A DNA stretch of 64,000 nucleotides. It comes from Trichoplax adhaerens (Eukaryota > Placozoa > Uniplacotomia > Trichoplacea > Trichoplacidae). The notes below the pieces were generated by a model. The model worked only from the letters and a program-made list of their open reading frames with translations. It was not told the DNA's origin and ran no database searches. The stretch covers positions 5,829,986 through 5,893,985 of the forward strand of contig NW_002060947.1 of assembly GCF_000150275.1 (NCBI RefSeq), written 5' to 3'. Made by a program: the position numbers and the translations under genes. Below, piece after piece: positions 60,036-64,000 of this stretch. The stretch's first letter is position 1, and the number at the start of each line of letters is the position of its first letter.

Positions 60036-62731
60036 TTTGGAAGTTACGTGACTTAACTTGAAAGAGGTTGAAATTTTAGTTTAGATATAGACTGAGATGA
60101 TTTGAAAGTATGAACGCAATAGAAGAGTAGACTTCCCAGTCATCACTAGAATTTGAGTAATGAAAGAATTTAGTAGCGCACGATTACCTTGAAACTCTGA
60201 TTCTGCTGAATTCTGTAAGGTACTTCTCGACTCTTATCCTGTCCAAGCTACTAAATTATCGAACGCTTTTCTCTACGTATAGCAGAACTATTAGCAGCAT
60301 TACATCTACGAAAATATTGCTCTAACGTAGTTTACATTACAGTAATCTAGCAATTAAGCATTTAAGTCTGGAACATTATACCCTATCAAGTACCTTGATA
60401 TTGATAATAAACCAAAATTGATTTGCCTATAGTTAGCAATTTTTGTATGAGATGTACATTGAAAGCCTTGGAGACTAATATTGGTAATCTAGAACCCAAA
60501 GAATGCCAAGATTGACTCCATACTATTATAAAAATAATACTTACGCATTTTCTACTGCAGTTTACAATTAAGCTAAGTTGACATCATATAATATTTTACT
60601 ACCTCAAATATATCTACTTTAAGAATTATAGATTTACTTCATGTGGAAAATAATTACTTTACAACTAAATTTACTATAGACGAGAATGCAAAAATTAATT
60701 TCTTTACAGATACATCGGTATTTTTATTCGATATATTGATAATATTTAATCATTAGATTATGCGTTCTAGTAATGGACCTATATAACATAATTTAAGTAT
60801 GCTAAAATCCCGTAAACTGCACCGGTACGAAACCGGTCATAAGTTAGCATATTCAATAGAATCATCTATGCTTGTATCATAATAATTTAATTATTATTAG
60901 AAGAAGCATTGACATTAAGGTCCGTATCACCTTAATCATATTTCTATTGAAACTAGTTTAAATTATTACTAGTGCTGCAATATGAAGATAAAAATCTAAT
61001 GGTCGTGTATTAAAGATAATTCTTACAATTTTTATCCAATAATTGCTTTCCATCCTATTCAGGAGCAATATTTATTTTTTTGCTCAAAATTTGTTAAATT
61101 TGTTTAATTTAACTTTTGAGTACTGTACAACTATTTAAATAGATTCAGTATTATATTATATGCGAAATTTTTTGTCCTCCACTATTTAATCCGAATAAAA
61201 AATTTATTTTAATTTAAGCAAGTTTGTTTCTGAAATCTGGTCAGCCTTCATGCTTAGCAATAATTCTACTTATAATATTTTAAGCTTTGGTCTGTCTTAA
61301 ATTATTGGAATTTCTAATATAATATTAATAGATCTATGTCCATGGGTAAAAGCAGCTAATTTTTTGAGTTTCGTAAGCTATCACAATTATTGTCATTATT
61401 TAAGTAGTATGTAACATAAAACAGTATACAATAACGTTTAAATTATCAGTAATCTAGTATGCCAGAAATCTGTAAGTGTAAGGCTAATGATATATTGTGC
61501 TAACAGCTTGCTAGCATATATGAGTTTTAAATCTCTACAAGCGTAAATCGATTTAGATAATTGAAAATGTCGTTAATCAATATGGGTATCATCTTATGGT
61601 CGTAAATAGGATATGTTTACCATCGAAGTTACTATAATAGGACTCGCATTTAATGTTCGAAGTATTTCTTATCAATTGATGATAATTTATTATAGCCTAT
61701 AACTATTAATGTGATAAGATTCTCCTTATGGACTGATTAGTTAAATCGCAGCATTTCAGAAACCGTCGGAACTAGCCAAAATACGCCAAATGAAATATGA
61801 TATATTTGATTACATGACGAAATTTTAGTTTCGACAGTATCACGAGCGATCTACCACTTGTAAGAAAGAATCTAGTAAGACTCTTTACTACAGTATCGAG
61901 CTCTAAAATTTATCAGCCCTCATTAAAATTAAAGTTTAGTTTATGATGTCAAGCATGTCCATCGTCATTGTCTTTCCTTGCGGAGTTATTCTGCTCTAGG
62001 TAGTAAGTATATTATTGTAGTGTTTACTTCTAAATACGGTATAGTCTATTTTTAGTAAAAGTTAATTTCCACTAGATTGTAGCATAACTCTAAATATGTA
62101 TAATTTATATTTAACAAAATACTCTGTGGAAATCGCTTTGAATCTAGCTGAATTATATCGTAGCCCTGTCTTAACATAGAAGTAACATATTCTTATTAGT
62201 CATTTATGATTTCCTCCTGCTGTGCTTCATACATTATAAAAGCTATCTTCTTTCACCTATCTCGTTAGTTAGTTCTGCTAGTTACACGGTAAGCTTGCAC
62301 GCTTTGGACCAACTGTATCGATATTTCCATGAATTAATAATCGTTAATAGTATCATGAACTAATTACCATAGTTATTGCAATAAACTTGATGCATCACTT
62401 TCAAAGTTATAAATGATCAAATCAGCAATTTACTACCAGGTTACCAGCTATGTTTCTCTTAAGAAAATATTTTTTAACTTATCCATATCGGGAACCATAA
62501 TGTATTATATTTTGTATAATAACACAAGTATAAGTTTTACTGAATTTATTCAGAGTTCAACTGTTGTAAGATTATCCAGCCGATATTGCAGGCGTAAGGC
62601 AATCTTCAGTCGAAAATACAAAGAACTCAATCATCTCCAGTAAGGGTAAAGATGAGTGCCCGAAATGTAGTGAATAGGTTTTAATTAGAGTATCACTAGA
62701 ATATGTAAAGATTCATACTGTAGCTGTTTAC
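60036..62731. other. Non-coding stretch, no gene seen
   Basis: AT-rich DNA without a recognised exon. A small palindromic pair (ACCGGT..ACCGGT) lies near 60822-60838. The short frame at 62413-62643 shows no motif. Confidence 0.45.
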
Positions 62732-63070
62732 TATCATAGTGACATGGAAATCAAAGGGAAGGATAAAAAGATACTATTAATTTAAATAAAATCTTATTCT
62801 TAATGCCATCTTGGCTAATGGTGGTAAAGATTAATTTAAATTCCATTACAAGTGGCGTCTAGTGATTTGCTAAAGTGTTAAAAAAATACGTATTTCAAGG
62901 TTCATATCATAGCCTCTCATTAGGCTGGATACGGAAGAATAAAATTTATGAACATTAAGCACTTTATTCCTCGACATTACTAGTATCATAATGACATGAA
63001 ATAAAAAGGGAGGATGGAAAGTTACTCTTAATTTAAGCGAAATCTTATTCTTAATTCTATCTTCGTTAAC
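62732..63070. repeat. Direct repeat of about 90 bp, copies 253 bp apart
   Basis: Copies at about 62732-62820 and 62985-63070 share ATCATA(G/A)TGACATG, AAAGGGA(A/G)GAT and CTTATTCTTAAT in the same order and orientation. They are diverged and not coding. Confidence 0.55.
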
Positions 63071-63677
63071 TATTCTAAAAACTAGAGTAACTTGATATAA
63101 TAATAACATGTCAAATTAAGGGAAAAATCAAGCCCACTTTTCAATTGATTATAATTAGTTATTATGCCCAAAAAAATTATTTTCGAAATTGAAATATGAA
63201 TGAAAAATGGGTTTGACTACTAAACTCATAGATTTGATAAAGCTAAATTATATGTCGAAAATATTTGAAACTAAAAATAAAGCGGCAATTAATGAAGCAC
63301 TTGTTAATATTTTTTCGAAAGCGGGCCTTTTCAATGTATAAGAAATAATTAAAAATAGGCAATAAACTATTAATAAAGCAATAACAGTAATGATTGTTTT
63401 TCTAATTCTATTTTCACTATGAATCATCAATACATTAAGCAGATAATTGTCACCTCCTCAGGAATAGAAACCTCCTGTATTATTCGTTATCAATGAATTG
63501 CTGAAAAGTGGTTAGATGATTATATTGTCTTAAATGAGATAAAATTTGAATTTTAGTCGCACACTTTACTATTGTTTATGCTACTTGATTAGTATACGAA
63601 CGAAAAATTCAGCAACAACTATTTAGACATTAATAGCTTTGAATAGATCAAACAGAAAGTAAAATTTTATCCATTAA

Positions 63678-64000
63678 ACTAACGATTTACAAAAACAGCT
63701 TAAAATTGATCTGAGAGCCAGAACTGAAACTAAATTCATTGATTATCTAAAGCGTAAGCAACTTAGTATTCAGAATTGTCATTCTTCTATTCAATATGAA
63801 AGTATACACAATAATATAATAGCATGTTATGACTATGTACTGTAGGTAAAAGATGGTAAAGAAGTTATAAACCAGAAAGACAGATATGACCACCATCAAG
63901 AACGTAAAAGCATGAACTTTAAAATAGCTGATGGCTCAGACATTGAACAAGCAAAATCCGATACTAATAACCAAACTGGTAATGAAATCAATCCTTACTC
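63678..64000 (+). CDS. Possible exon(s) of an unknown gene running off the right edge
   Basis: From 63678 one reading frame is open for 55 codons to TAG (63843-63845), then open again to the end of the window. The first part has LKIDLRARTETKFIDYLKRK. The second starts at 63846, right after an AG (63844-63845) that would make a good acceptor, and reads VKDGKEVINQKDRYDHHQ, hydrophilic and coding-like. A donor GTAAGC follows 'CTAAAGC' at about 63752, but it leaves phase 1 while the next exon needs phase 0, so the joint is unsolved. It could also be a decayed gene with an in-frame stop. I do not recognise the family. Confidence 0.4.

Noticed and set aside
1-64000. CRISPR array, tRNA or rRNA genes, bacterial operons
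   Set aside because: No regularly spaced short repeats and no tRNA- or rRNA-like segments were noticed by eye; introns and LTRs show a eukaryotic nuclear locus.

Overview
The window is AT-rich eukaryotic (animal) nuclear DNA read with the standard code. Genes are split by GT-AG introns, there are no operons or bacterial start signals, and the domain families (C-type lectin, PAN/apple-like, kinesin-light-chain-type TPR, Armadillo) are typical of animals. Compact introns and tandem expansions of TPR and lectin genes suggest an early-branching metazoan, possibly placozoan-like. That placement is inference, and the several LTR insertions argue for caution. There is one N at position 92.

Layout. 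(1) 0.7-24.4 kb, + strand: a tandem array of C-type-lectin (CTLD) genes and relics built from separately encoded modules: CTLD, CTLD, a Thr/Ser-rich linker, and a short Cys-patterned PAN-like C-terminal exon. Every junction I could define is phase 1. One copy (4.6-7.0 kb) looks intact from CTLD1 to the stop. A second (13.0-17.4 kb) looks intact but has a 2.7-kb intron full of LTR remnants. Others are a lone last exon (0.7 kb), a truncated duplicate (10.3-11.4 kb) and a mutated copy (21.6-24.4 kb). (2) At least four LTRs with TG..CA ends and exact 5-bp target-site duplications lie in and beside this array (17.46, 17.95, 22.18 and 26.93 kb), plus older ones. (3) 28.0-57.7 kb, + strand: four long intronless TPR genes of two subfamilies. 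Subfamily I (28.0 kb pseudogene; 36.8 kb intact, 908 aa) ends in a CaaX-like box (CTVM / CSVM). Subfamily II (50.8 kb, 752 aa; 55.5 kb, 744 aa) begins MGNS, a possible N-myristoylation start, and has no CaaX box. (4) 32.3-47.9 kb, - strand: exons of at least three Armadillo/HEAT-like paralogues, recovered because short exons join in phase into continuous helical-repeat protein. The intact subfamily-I TPR gene lies between two of them on the opposite strand. (5) 57.7-64 kb: mostly non-coding, with a direct repeat and an open, hydrophilic, coding-like stretch running off the right edge.

How the genes may fit together is inference. The lectin/PAN proteins look extracellular. The TPR and ARM arrays look like cytoplasmic scaffolds, and the TPR proteins carry predicted lipid anchors at opposite ends in the two subfamilies. 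Exon boundaries were placed by eye from splice consensus, phase and homology between copies; no transcript data were available.
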